From Cycas panzhihuaensis (Eukaryota > Cycadophyta): a stretch of DNA of 64,000 nucleotides. A program made the position numbers and the translations under genes. Below, in pieces: positions 37,661-48,342 of the stretch; within the stretch, counting starts at the first letter, position 1; the number at the start of each line of letters is the position of its first letter. The stretch covers positions 179,001,741 through 179,065,740 of the forward strand of contig CM041465.1 of the NCBI GenBank assembly GCA_023213395.1. The letters run 5' to 3'. The notes under the pieces are model-generated. The model saw nothing but the letters and a program-made list of their open reading frames with translations, did not search any database and was not told where the DNA came from.

Positions 37661-40184
37661 TGAAACGCTCTCCACGGGGCAATGATCCAACGCCTAGCGG
37701 GAAGGACACAAAACCACAGGGCTAATAGGCTAAAGAACGAGGATCATACCTCGCGGGACGTCCGTGGCCTTGGAGTGCAGGTACGGATCGCAAGGTGCCT
37801 GGTTGCTTCTGTAGCTGCAAGGCGAGACCCTCCTACCCTTCGGATGGCGGGAAGGGAAAAGGAAAGACGCCGCTACTTCTCAAGGCAATGAGAAAGCGGC
37901 GAAGGGGCAACCAACCAAACGTGTCACGGTAAGATATGTGCAAGAGCGGCTAAGGAGGGATCGGTCAAAGGATCTCAAATACCATAATATGCGGGGTATA
38001 GCAAAGAAAGGTGCAAGTAAAGCAAATGCAGAGTAAAAAGCAAGTACAAAATAAATAGTTATTTCTTCCCCTTTTTCTTATGTTCTTTAACTACTAAAGC
38101 AAGTGTAAAGAAACGTAAGAGCACGAAAAAGGAGTATGGAAGGTGGGCGGAGAATACCGGATCCGGCGGTTGAGACGCAGTGTCCGTCACGGTTGCGCTT
38201 CCTCCGTCGTCCTCCTCGTATGCGTCGGTTCTGTAAGCGGTGATGGGGATCACTTACCTCCCGAAAGCAAGTAAACACTAACTAAACCGAAACGATAGAA
38301 AATAAAGCTCGAGCGACATAAACAAAAGGGAGAACGTGACAAACAAGCGTCGACCCAATGGGTCGACCTATGCGCGCCTTCGCTCAACGCCTCCTGCAAG
38401 CAAATAAACAAAATACCTTCCTCTCGAAAGAGGGGCTACGAGATACAAAAGATATATGTATATATGTTGCAAGTAAAGCAAACTAAGCTAAAAGGACATA
38501 GTTAAGCACTATCATGCAATAAAAGAAACAACGTCATATGATGTGCATGCGTGGTCATACACCACAAACGCACCCCGAATGGGGTTGAGTACAGCCTCGG
38601 GATGGCTAACTCACCCACGAGAGGTCTCCACAGAATGTAAGGGAAATGATGCTAGCATGCAACAAGAAGGATCATGGAGCAACGGGTAGCATAAGCCAAA
38701 GTAAGCACTCAACCGATTCTCCAAAGCCTCTCTAGCCCTATTTCTTAAGCAAAAGCGGAGATAAAGGGGAGAGGAAAAGGGACTAACCCTTGGGGAGTAG
38801 GACTGAATGGGGGAACCCCGCCTATCTCCCTCAAACCCTCGTGTAACCCTTTATGCCGGTTTGCCCAAGAAACGGCGAAAGAGAAGGATGGGAGAAGAAG
38901 GATGAGTGGAAGAAGCAATGGGAAACTAAACCTATCCTTGGGTAATACTCTAATAGGCCACAAATACTATGGTTCCTTGCATCAAATAGCTAAGGGGAAA
39001 CCAAGAAAATGCATATACAAAAGGAAGCAAAGAGTTGCAAGTAAAACAATACAAAAAAGCAAGTAAAAACACTTAAGAAATGACATCAAATACCTCTAAT
39101 GGTGAAGAAGGAGTGCATGTAGGCACTTGGCAACTTGGAGCAGCCGGCCCAAGAGATGCCTATGAAGGAATGTAGCATGTCCCTTGCAAGAGAGTGAGAT
39201 GGTGGAGCCTCATGCAAGAAAAATGAGATGGAAATGGTTTCTTGCAATGGTTTTCTTGGTAAAAATCCTCTTGGAAGCTTTCAATGTGTGTGAAGAGGAG
39301 GGATGCTTGTATTGGAGTCTGTGAGGGGCAAGAATGGCTCAGATCTCCAAAGAATAGCAGCCCTTGATGCCTCTGTCCCACAGCTGTAGAAGGGATTTCT
39401 CTTATCACTGTTTTTGTTCTTTTTCTCTTTGTGAAGAAAATGCTCTAGAAACTTGAAAAGTGAGGTGAATAATGAAGCAAATGAATGAAAAAAGAGTTTT
39501 TATGTCTTGAGTGAAGCAAGTGAACGTTGGGGGCCCTCGCGCCCAACTGGGGAGCCACGCCAGCAGCTCCAAAACGCGGCCATCGTCAGGTTTCTCTTTT
39601 AAAATTTAAGCAGTCAGATCATGGCAAACTGGCATCGCTAAGTTTATCGCGGCGCCTGCATGCCGCAAACTTTGTGGTAGCTAAGTTTGTCATGCAGACA
39701 AAATTAAAAAAAAAAGAGAAAAATAAACAGAAAAAATCAGTTTTTGGTAAGGTCAAAAAGCTAAGCATGAAATACACTCAGTGGGAGAAGGCCTAGGCAG
39801 TAGGCAAGTGCTCAAAGCGGTGCAAAGAGACCTAACTAAGGGTTAAACCAGGCTTAGAAAGGGTTTGCAACATAAGTGGCATGCGGTAACACGAATAAAC
39901 AAGCTAGAAAAAGTACCCCGAAAGACCATGGAGACGTCGTGAGTGGTCGTACGCCATACGGGGTGTTGCATTCGCTAATGAATGCCCCCGCTGTGAGTCG
40001 TCATAGGCTGAAAGGTGCCGTTAGGCACATGCATAATGAACAAGCAATCAAACAGGTGCATATGGGCAGGCACATGTCAAGCAAACCATTCCCAATTACT
40101 GCAGCGATCATAAGCAAGCAAAGTAAAGGCATATACCTGCACAAACCTGTGTCGATGTGTCGCAAGTCCATTCCCACTGGAACA
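37661..40184 (-). repeat. 3' LTR of the gag-protease element
   Basis: 2524 bp, plus-strand ends TGAAACGCTC and CTGGAACA. Long blocks are identical to the other LTR, for example about 295 bp at 39876-40170 against 47499-47793. Short mismatching clusters interrupt them at GC-rich points. Open stretches inside it are non-coding chance frames, mirrored in the other LTR. Confidence 0.93.
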
Positions 40185-40955
40185 TCGCCTCGCGTGAGCC
40201 TCACCGCCGGAGCGTAATGTGATGGCGAATGCTGTCAACCAAAAAACATGAGTAGCACATGCATATATATAAAAACAATAAAGAGCAGCACGTGATCCAA
40301 GGGCGTAGGCAAGTGTCGTGGCGGAACGCGTGGACAAGGACGACAGAGACGAGGACAACGTAGGGGCTGCCTACGCGTCGCCTAAACATCGCACGGAAAC
40401 TGAAGTAAGCAAGAAGAACGGGATGCCCCCGTTACCAAGGCACAATATGAAGTAGCAGGGCATCCAGCAAACAGGGCAAGCGCATCTAACTAACCAAAGA
40501 ATCAGAGACTGGCACGGGCCGGCTGTGCAAGCCTCAACGACGATCATCAAGAAGAGGGAGGCGACGCTCAAGGATGAGGCGGACGAGGTCGGCCTTACCG
40601 ATTGAGGTGCCTCGGGATATGCTGAATATGTAGATTTTGTAAATATGTAAATGTATATATTTTGTTGTAAAGTTTTGTAAATATGTGTAGTCCATGCATG
40701 GCCATACGTCTAACAGGAGCACACACATCCACCGTGAGCAGAGGCGATCGAGAGGTGTGAGGTTAGAAGGTAGGGCAACATGCACGTCCACAGGGGAGCA
40801 TAGCGGAATATGCGAGGGAAACGACAAGCACGAAAAGGGGAGTAACGATACTCCGCAGCGTCATCCTAGTTGGGGGATGCCCAAAATAGGAGGACAAAGG
40901 TTCCCAAGAGGCACGGGAACGCGGGTTCCGCGGGAGGAACCGGAAGAAAAACCGA
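40185..40955. other. Non-coding stretch between tandem array and 3' LTR
   Basis: No pol homology is visible on either strand. A small AT-rich patch lies at 40620-40690. Frames here are short and lack known motifs. A strong polypurine tract next to the 3' LTR is not obvious; GCGAGGCGA is the best candidate. Confidence 0.5.
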
Positions 40956-41381
40956 GAATCCATATTAAATTGCCATTCTACCCGGGGTTGGGAGGAATGG
41001 AGACAATTTAAAATGGTAGTTTAGGCTCATTTCGGAGCAAGAATCCATCTTAAATGGCCATTCAACCCGTGGTTGGGAGGAATGGAAACAATTTAAAATG
41101 GTAGTTTAGGCTCGTTTCGGAGCAAGAATCCATCTTAAATTGCTATTCAACCCGTGGTTGGGGGGAATGGAAACAATCTAAAATGGTAGTTTAGGCTCGT
41201 TTCGGAGCAAGGGATCCATCTTAAATTGCCATTCAACCCGTAGTTGGGAGGAATGGGGACAATCTAAGATGGTAGTTTAGGCTCGTTTCGGAGCAAGAAT
41301 CCATCTTAAATTGCCATTCAACCCGTGGTTGGGAGGAATGGAAACAATTTAAAATGGTAGTTTAAGCTCGTTTCGGAGCAA
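40956..41381 (-). repeat. Five-copy 85-bp tandem array; each unit an inverted repeat
   Basis: Units begin near 40956, 41041, 41126, 41212 and 41297, with only a few differences between copies. Each unit contains CCATCTTAAATTG-CCATTC and, after a short spacer with ACCCGTGGTTGG, GAATGGAAACAATTTAAAATGG (quoted here by its arms only). The two arms are reverse complements apart from a 3-nt bulge and one mismatch, so each unit could fold into a hairpin. The array lies just downstream of the protease frame in the element's orientation. Confidence 0.93.
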
Positions 41382-42768
41382 GAAGAGAGGAAGAGGTATG
41401 CCCAGACCCCATAAAGGTAGGGGTAGTCATACGTAGGGTAGAAGATAGGTGATGAAGAGTAGGTCCAGTATCGTTAGGCCTACCAGTAAACTTACTATGG
41501 TCGGAACCAGATGAGTGTAACGGACCTGGCACACGACGGATCGCGTGGCAGGGTTGCATACGAGTAAGAGTGGCTTTAGTCCGAGGTAAGGATCTAGAGC
41601 GTGAAGAAGAAGTGCCTCTACGAGTGGCTCGTCGACGTGGGCGCCTACGTGGAACCGCTCGAGGAGGCCGAGAAGGTAAAAGAAATGGTTGGTTTAAGAC
41701 CAGTGGCTCAGGAGCCAATGTAGAATGAGGAAGAGCGGGAATATCCGATCGAGATATTCCCCTAGGTGCTTGCGAAACCAGGGTGACACGTCGAGGAGAG
41801 GGCCCATAACCCTCGCTATCCGAATCAGAATCACCCGTGAAGGGTAAGCAACCGTAACCACCTACGCCAATAGGGGCAAACCTAACTAGGTTTGGCTCAT
41901 GACATGGCATAGGGTCTGACTGATGAAGGTCGTTCTCCTGAAATAAAGGTCCCACGAAAGGGGTAGCCTCCTCAGGATCACTATCTTCATCATCGAAAAC
42001 AGCCTGGCAGGCTGGATGAGAGGTGTGAGACGGCATTGGCTCACGGGCGACAACTTTAACTTGCCCTTCATGGACAAATTTAAGTTGCCCCCATTGCGTG
42101 GAGCAGACTGCTCCCATCTGGTCGAGCCATGGTCGGCCCAACAAGAGGTTGTACTCCACATCGACGTCGAGTACAGCAACTTCGACAGAAACGGTTTTCC
42201 CTCCTAAGGTGAGGGATAGGGAGACTGCCCCCAGAGGGGACTTTGCAGTCCCATCATACCCTTGGCATTTCCAAGGGACAGACTCAAGAGCCACTATGCC
42301 TAGCTCCTTGAGCATACGCACAGGCATAGCGTTAACCGAGGAGCCATTGTCTACAATGGTCCTCTTTATGACACAATCAGGAGTGTCAATGGTAATGACG
42401 AATGGGTAATGCAAAAGCTTCTCCCGCTCACTGGGAGATGGGAGATCTCTGGGATCAAATGAAATGACAGGTGGCCCATGAGAGGTAGCACCTATCGCCT
42501 GGATGGAAGCATCTTGTTGGCCAAGAGCTTCAAGAAGAAGAGCACGTTGCTCAGGGCAGCTTCTCAAGACGTCCATCAAGGACATTCCCGCAGCGACGGT
42601 GTAGAGCTCATCAACGATAGAAAAGGGCTTACCCTTCCCTGTGGGTTGGGTAAGCGCCCTTCTAAAGTCGAATCTACCGGGGCGGACGAGAATAGTCTTG
42701 GGAAGCGCAGGAATCTCCGGAGGAATAGCCCTGAGGAGGATCAAGGTGAGATGTGGATGAAGAGGCAC
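41362..42768 (-). CDS. Retrotransposon aspartic protease with acidic and Arg-rich tail
   Basis: A 468-residue open frame. Residues about 120-250 form a retropepsin-like fold signature: IVDNGSSVNAMP at 138-149 (catalytic Asp at 140; Asn replaces the usual Thr/Ser of D-T/S-G), a beta-rich middle, and LLLGRPWLD near 208, the second signature of plant gypsy proteases. It would cut the gag polyprotein inside the particle. Downstream comes an acidic segment (DDEDSDPEE) and then an Arg/Ser-rich stretch (RRRPRRRATRRGTSSSRSRS) instead of RT. The frame ends at the tandem array. The start is uncertain, since it is probably expressed as a gag fusion: the gag frame overlaps it by about 95 nt. The basic tail could come from a frame error. 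Confidence 0.75.
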   Translation of the reverse strand: MPLHPHLTLILLRAIPPEIPALPKTILVRPGRFDFRRALTQPTGKGKPFSIVDELYTVAAGMSLMDVLRSCPEQRALLLEALGQQDASIQAIGATSHGPPVISFDPRDLPSPSEREKLLHYPFVITIDTPDCVIKRTIVDNGSSVNAMPVRMLKELGIVALESVPWKCQGYDGTAKSPLGAVSLSLTLGGKTVSVEVAVLDVDVEYNLLLGRPWLDQMGAVCSTQWGQLKFVHEGQVKVVAREPMPSHTSHPACQAVFDDEDSDPEEATPFVGPLFQENDLHQSDPMPCHEPNLVRFAPIGVGGYGCLPFTGDSDSDSEGYGPSPRRVTLVSQAPRGISRSDIPALPHSTLAPEPLVLNQPFLLPSRPPRAVPRRRPRRRATRRGTSSSRSRSLPRTKATLTRMQPCHAIRRVPGPLHSSGSDHSKFTGRPNDTGPTLHHLSSTLRMTTPTFMGSGHTSSSLLAPKRA

Positions 42769-45171
42769 CGGCTGCCTCTTTAGCAGCTTGGGACCGGGTT
42801 AAGGCATATAACGGGGTGGTCTCAAGCAATTGGACAACCTTCTTTCCCTTGTAGCGGGACTGCGAAGGTGACGGAGCACGGCGGTCAGGGGAGCGCGAAG
42901 GTGAAGGTGACCTTCGCACACCCTTCCCTCTACCATGCGAAGGGCGAGGATCGGGAGACCTATCCCGATTCTGACTGTATCTTTGTTGAACATCGCGATC
43001 GCGTTCCCCATGTTTGGGGAACGAGTCTCTATGAATGGGCTGATCGAGGTTAGGCCTCGATGTCCGCCTAGGGGACGAGTCGCGTGGCGGGGCGTCACGT
43101 GGGTGCTGGGCCCGGCAACGCGCGTCGTCATGGAAACACTCCCCGTGGATGGAACACCACCTCTTCTCAAGGGGAGGATCGATCCTCCTTGCTTGAGAAG
43201 ACTGGGTGTTGCCCCTTTTGGGGGGCATCGCACGAGAAGTCTGCTGGACAGGTCTATGGGAGGTTGGCGACGAAGGAGGTTGGAGTTTTAACTCCTTCAT
43301 CGTGCGCTCGAATGAGCGAATAGCGGAAGTAAGGGGATCTAGAGTCCTCTCAGTCGGATGCGAGGTGGACTTAGCGGGCTGCGAAGGTGCGGTGTCCTTC
43401 GCTGGAGGAGGCGCCTCGCGACACTGCGAGGGCCTAGGAGGTTTCTTGAGACCCGCTTGGATCTCAATAGCCTCCAAAGCTAGACACCTCGTGATGGCGG
43501 AGTCACATGTGGTTGCCCCCATCTTGAGGACTTCCACATGTACCTCGGGGCGAAGTGCATTGACAAAGAGATCCTCTTCAACTCCTCGTGCAATGTGGCC
43601 TTGGTGGAGTGAAGGAGGTCGTGAAAGCGTCGCACAAAGTCACGGTTCATCTCATCGTGACCTTGTTTGAGCGACAAGAGCGCCTTCATTCCGCTCTCGA
43701 ATGGGCGCTACGTCAAAATAGTTGACGAACTCGCCCACTAGGCCGGAATGAGGAGATCGAATGGGCAGGGAGGCGGTAAAACCACTTGAGGGCGTCGCCC
43801 TGCAAGGACCGCGGGAAGAGCTTCATCAAGATGTGGTCGTAGGCCCGGAGTCAATGCACGCCATGGAAAAGATGCGCACATGCTCGGTTGGGTCCTGCGA
43901 CGAAGTCCCATCAAATTTGGGGACTTCAGGAGGATGAGGCGGCAAGTTAGTCCTCAACGCCTCAACGGATAGGGCCGACCTATAGTCCACGAAAGGACGC
44001 GTGTCCTCGCTGGGCTAAGGGATCGACAATGTCAAAGGATGGACGGGTTGCATACCCGTCCCTCCCAGAAAGAGGCCCCTTGTTGGAAAGGCAATGCGTA
44101 GAAACTCTGAAAAGGAGGCGCGCTCCCTTGTGTTGCCGCAGCAACGGGAGTCGCGCTGGACGCCGGAAATGGAGGATGAGGGACCGGGTTCTGCCCATAT
44201 GGGCCGCCCGTGGGCGGTGCGACCCCATAAGGGTGCAACGGGTCCACTCCATAGACAGGGAGGTGGTTCCCCTTGTTCTGCCCCCAAGGTTGCGACGTGT
44301 AGCCTGGGGGTACATAAAGGGAAGGACCACCAACCGGGTTCTGAACGTATGTGGGAGCGGGTCCTACATGGCTAGCAGCGGCGGCACTAGTAGGACCCCG
44401 AGGCCTACTAGGGAACGCGTGTGCCACGTTCGGAGGTGGCACGTGCGTTTGGTTAGGACAAGGGATGCTAACCCCGAGTTGCGGGAATGGCCCACTACGA
44501 ACGGGTCCTGATGAAGTAGGACCCCGACTAGGGACAACCGGCGCAACACTCGCCTTGGGAGGCGGGGTAGACCCGGCATAAGACGTATGCGCGCGGGTGG
44601 AAGCGCTGATCGTAGTAGACGACGCAGGCACGGACGAAGAGGACGCCACGTTGCGCAGAATCTCTTCGAACCATCGAGGAGGCGGTTGGCGGCGAGCTGC
44701 TCGGAAATACTCGCCAAGCGCCTCGACCGCGTCAGCGGGAGGGGTATCCTCATAGCCATACGAGGTCGAAGGGACTTCGAAAGTGGGGGGATCTTCGGGG
44801 CGTCCCTCGTAAGGCTCGCCAGCAGAGTGGTGAGTCTCATGAGGGCCCGAATCATCCGCCGCTTGGGCGGAAGGTCTAAAGTCATCCGGGTGGAAATGGT
44901 CGTCCGGGTAGTATATGGAATCATCGCCCTCATGGGCGGATTCCGGGACAGACGAGGGGAACTCCTGAGTTCCCGAACTCATGGGGCGGTAAGCCCAATC
45001 GGAGGGATAACCTTCCATGGTCGAATCGGGATTCGACGATGGAACGGGACAAGACGCTCGGTCTTCCAACAGCGGTAAGCCTCGCAAACGACGCGAGAAC
45101 GTCAGATGCAACGCCTGACGAGCTGCGTTAGAAGAAACGCAGACGAAAGAAGAAAGGGGTAATGTAAACAC
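42674..45171 (-). pseudogene. Gag polyprotein of the gag-protease element (frame-broken)
   Basis: Three successive minus-strand frames make one gag. 44032-45171 (379 aa) is Pro/Ser-rich with MEGYPSDWA and EGDDSIYYP near its start. 43480-43990 carries the capsid core: LFPRSLQGDALKWFYRLP-type sequence, then VNYFDVAPIRER and MKALLSLKQGHDEMNRDFVR. 42674-43537 carries a basic Arg/Ser/Pro region with a CSIHGECFHDDARC knuckle (C-x2-H-x5-H-x4-C), typical of plant gypsy gag. The breaks fall near 44030 and 43500-43700. They may be real, or errors of the sort seen between the LTRs. The first frame matches the fragment at 8090-8452. Confidence 0.8.
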
Positions 45172-45263
45172 GTTGGGGTTTACCCAACTAGAACCACTAA
45201 CGCGGACTCACCTAAAGGCAAGAGCACCACAAGAAGGGAGGCGGATTTAGCTCCCTCTTGGCG

Positions 45264-45281
45264 GTCCCAAGATGGTCGCCA
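45264..45281 (-). other. Primer-binding site
   Basis: TGGCGACCATCTTGGGAC on the minus strand directly follows the 5' LTR end. It has the TGGCG start common in plant gypsy elements. The tRNA partner was not determined. Confidence 0.75.
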
Positions 45282-47813
45282 TGAAACGCTCTCCACGGGC
45301 AATGATCCAACGCTGGCGGGAAGGACACAAAACCACAGGCTAATAGGCTAAAGAACGAGGATCATACCGCGGACGTCCGTGCCGGAGGCCGAGTGCACGG
45401 ATCGCAAGGTGCTGGTTGCTTCCTGTGTAGCCGCAAGGCGAGACCCTCCTACCCTTGGATGGCGGGAAGGGAAAAGGACTGACGCCGCTACTTCTCAAGG
45501 CAATGAGAAAGCGAAGGGGCAACCAACCAAACGTGTCAGGTAAGATATGTGCAAGAGCGGCTAAGGATGGATCGGTCAAAGGATCTCAAATACCATAATA
45601 CGCGGGGTATAGCAAAGAAAGGTGCAAGTAAAGCAAATGCAGAGTAAAAAAGCAAGTACAAAATAAATAGTTATTTCTTCCCCTTTTTCTTATGTTCTTT
45701 AACTACTAAAGCAAGTGTAAAGAAACGTAAGAGCACGAAAAAGGAGTATGGAAGGTGAGCGGAGAATACCTGGATCCGGTTGAAATGAGACGCAGTGTCC
45801 GTCACAGTTGCGCTTCCTCCGTCGTCCTCCTCAGATGCGACGCTTCTGCAAGCGGTGATGGGGGATCACTTACCTCCCCGAAAGCAAGTAAACACTAACT
45901 AAACTGAAACGATAGAAAATAAAGCTCGAAGCGACATAAACAAAAGGGAGAACGTACCAAACAAGCGTCGACCCAAGAATGGGTCGACCCTATGCGCCCT
46001 TCGTTCAACGCCTCCTGCAAGCAAATAAACAAAATACCTTCCTCTCGAAAGAGGGGCTACGAGATACAAAAGATATATGTATATATGTTGCAAGTAAAGC
46101 AAACTAAGCTAAAAGGACATAGTTAAGCACTATCATGCAATAAAAGAAACAACGTCATATGACGGGCATGCCGGTCATACACCACAACGCACTCGAATGG
46201 GGTTGAGTACAGCCTCGGGATGGCTAACTCACCCACAAGAGGTCTCCACAGAATGTAAGGGAAATGATGCTAGCATGCAACAAGAAGGATCATGGAGCAA
46301 CGGGTAGCATAAGCCAAAGTAAGCACTCAACCGATTCTCCAAAGCCTCTCTAGCCCTATTTCTTAAGCAAAAGCGGGAGATAAAGGGGGAGAGGAAAAAG
46401 GGACGGAACCCTTGGGGAGTAGGACGGCAATGGGGGACAGAACCCCGCCTATCTCCCTCAAACCCTCGTGTAACCCTTTATGCCGGTTTGCCCAAGAAAC
46501 GGCGAAAGAGAAGGATGGGAGAAGAAGGATGAGTGGAAGAAGCAATGGGAAACTAAACCTATCCTTGGGTAATACTCTAATAGGCCACAAATACTATGGT
46601 TCCTTGCATCAAATAGCTAAGGGGAAACCAAGAAAATGCATATACAAAAGGAAGCAAAGAGTTGCAAGTAAAACAATACAAAAAAGCAAGTAAAAACACT
46701 TAAGAAATGACATCAAATACCTCTAATGGTGAAGAAGGAGTGCATGTAGGCACTTGGCAACTTGGAGCAGCGGTCCAAGAGATGCCTATGAAGGAATGTA
46801 GCATGTCCCTTGCAAGAGAGTGAGATGGTGGAGCCTCATGCAAGAAAAATGAGATGGAAATGGTTTCTTGCAATGGTTTTCTTGGTAAAAATCCTCTTGG
46901 AAGCTTTCAATGTGTGTGAAGAGGAGGGATGCTTGTATTGGAGCTCCGTAGGGGGCAAAGAATGGCCTCAGATCTCCAAAGAATAGCAGCCCTTGATGCC
47001 TCTGTCCCACAGCTGTAGAAGGGATTTCTCTTATCACTGTTTTTGTTCTTTTTCTCTTTGTGAAGAAAATGCTCTAGGAAACTTGAAAAGTGAGGTGAAT
47101 AATGAAGCAAATGAATGAAAAAAGAGTTTTTATGTCTTGAGTGAAGCAAGTGAACGTTGGGGCCCTCGCGCCTCCAACTGAGCCACGCGCTAGCTCACGA
47201 AAAACGCCATCGTCATCGTGTTTCTTTTTAAAATTTAAGCAGTCAGCAAGAAACTGGCGGCACCGCTTAAGTTTATCATGCGCCTGCATCAAGCAAACTT
47301 TGTGGTACTGCTAAGTTTGTCATGCAGACAATTAAAATTAAAAAGAGAAAATAAATGTAAAAAATCGGTTTTGGTAAGGTCAAAAGCTAAGCATGAAATA
47401 CACTCTGGGAGAAGGCCTAGCAAGAGGCAAGTGCTCAAAGCGGTGCAAAGAGACCTAACTAAGGGTTAAACCAGGCTTAGAAAGGGTTTGCAACATAAGT
47501 GGCATGCGGTAACACGAATAAACAAGCTAGAAAAAGTACCCCGAAAGACCATGGAGACGTCGTGAGTGGTCGTACGCCATACGGGGTGTTGCATTCGCTA
47601 ATGAATGCCCCCGCTGTGAGTCGTCATAGGCTGAAAGGTGCCGTTAGGCACATGCATAATGAACAAGCAATCAAACAGGTGCATATGGGCAGGCACATGT
47701 CAAGCAAACCATTCCCAATTACTGCAGCGATCATAAGCAAGCAAAGTAAAGGCATATACCTGCACAAACCTGTGTCGATGTGTCGCAAGTCCATTCCCAA
47801 TAGCTGGGAAACA
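45282..47813 (-). repeat. 5' LTR of the gag-protease element
   Basis: 2532 bp. On the element strand it starts TGTTTCCCAGC and ends GAGCGTTTCA. It pairs with 37661-40184. The promoter is probably near an ACATAAAAAC box at about 47130 on the minus strand, a weak call. Confidence 0.93.
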
Positions 47814-47818
47814 GTGAC
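47814..47818. other. Target-site duplication GTGAC (right)
   Basis: A perfect copy of the GTGAC at 37656-37660. Confidence 0.9.
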
Positions 47819-47994
47819 CATACTGGGGATTACCATTTGTCCTCTTATTTAAAGAAATGGAAGCTACTACACCTACTCCTAGGTGATCTTTTAGACTTTA
47901 AGGCCTCCCACCTGAGTTACAAACCCAACCCTCACATTTTACTCATGGAGTTTCATCGTCATATATCAAATCTTTAGAACATCATGCTTATGAC

Positions 47995-48328
47995 TGTTGG
48001 GAATAATCCCAATGTTTGTGCACTAGAGCGCTTAGGGCCCCTCAAAGCCACCTTTGAGGGCCCCTAGGGCACCTTGAGCCATTCAAAAGCCGCCCGGACT
48101 GACCACTCATGTGAGGTACGTATAACCGTTATTTATTTTTTATATTTTTTCAAACTAACCTTATTTGTTGTGCAGCTAGGGTGATGGCACCCGACGCCTC
48201 CCCGAATTTCTATATAAGGGTTGGGAATACCTCCCTGGTGTTTATTAACACCGCCACTCTTTCAGAAATCGCCGTTGTACTCAAGATGAAAGTTTCGTGA
48301 TGTCCTGCTCTGCCCTCCGGCTCCATCA
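47995..48328 (+). repeat. 5' LTR of copia element
   Basis: 334 bp. It opens with the palindrome TTGGGAATAATCCCAA and holds a 15-bp-arm hairpin at 48033-48066 (TAGGGCCCCTCAAAG with CTTTGAGGGCCCCTA). A TATATAAG box is at 48211-48218. Confidence 0.95.
48211..48218 (+). promoter_or_regulatory. TATA box of the copia LTR
   Basis: TATATAAG lies about 110 bp before the LTR end and is repeated at 56278-56285 in the 3' LTR. It is a good match to plant TATA boxes. Confidence 0.6.
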
Positions 48329-48330
48329 TT

Positions 48331-48342
48331 TGGTATCAGAGC
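48331..48342 (+). other. Primer-binding site, tRNA-iMet type
   Basis: TGGTATCAGAGC lies two bases after the 5' LTR. It is the standard plant copia primer site, complementary to the 3' end of initiator tRNA-Met. Confidence 0.92.

Larger units (their letters stand above)
37661..47813 (-). mobile_element. Non-autonomous long-LTR element with gag and protease only
   Basis: 10.15 kb, oriented on the minus strand. The LTRs at 37661-40184 (3') and 45282-47813 (5') both run TG...CA, and the 5-bp target duplication GTGAC is perfect. The primer site TGGCGACCATCTTGGGACC follows the 5' LTR. The internal region is about 5.1 kb and codes for gag and an aspartic protease. No reverse transcriptase, RNase H or integrase is visible on either strand. 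The pol place is taken by an 85-bp tandem array and about 0.8 kb of non-coding DNA. Large gag-bearing non-autonomous LTR elements (TR-GAG type) are known in plants; this would be one of them with a protease added. The gag and protease look gypsy-like. It must rely on an outside RT and integrase. Confidence 0.88.

Noticed and set aside
37661-40184. Several open frames of 60-110 codons inside the LTR, for example 39876-40217
   Set aside because: They recur in the other LTR (47499-47852), overlap frames on the opposite strand, have no domain signature and lie in non-coding LTR.
40956-41381. CRISPR-like regularly spaced repeats
   Set aside because: The 85-bp units are contiguous and near-identical throughout, with no variable spacers or cas genes, and they lie inside a plant retrotransposon.
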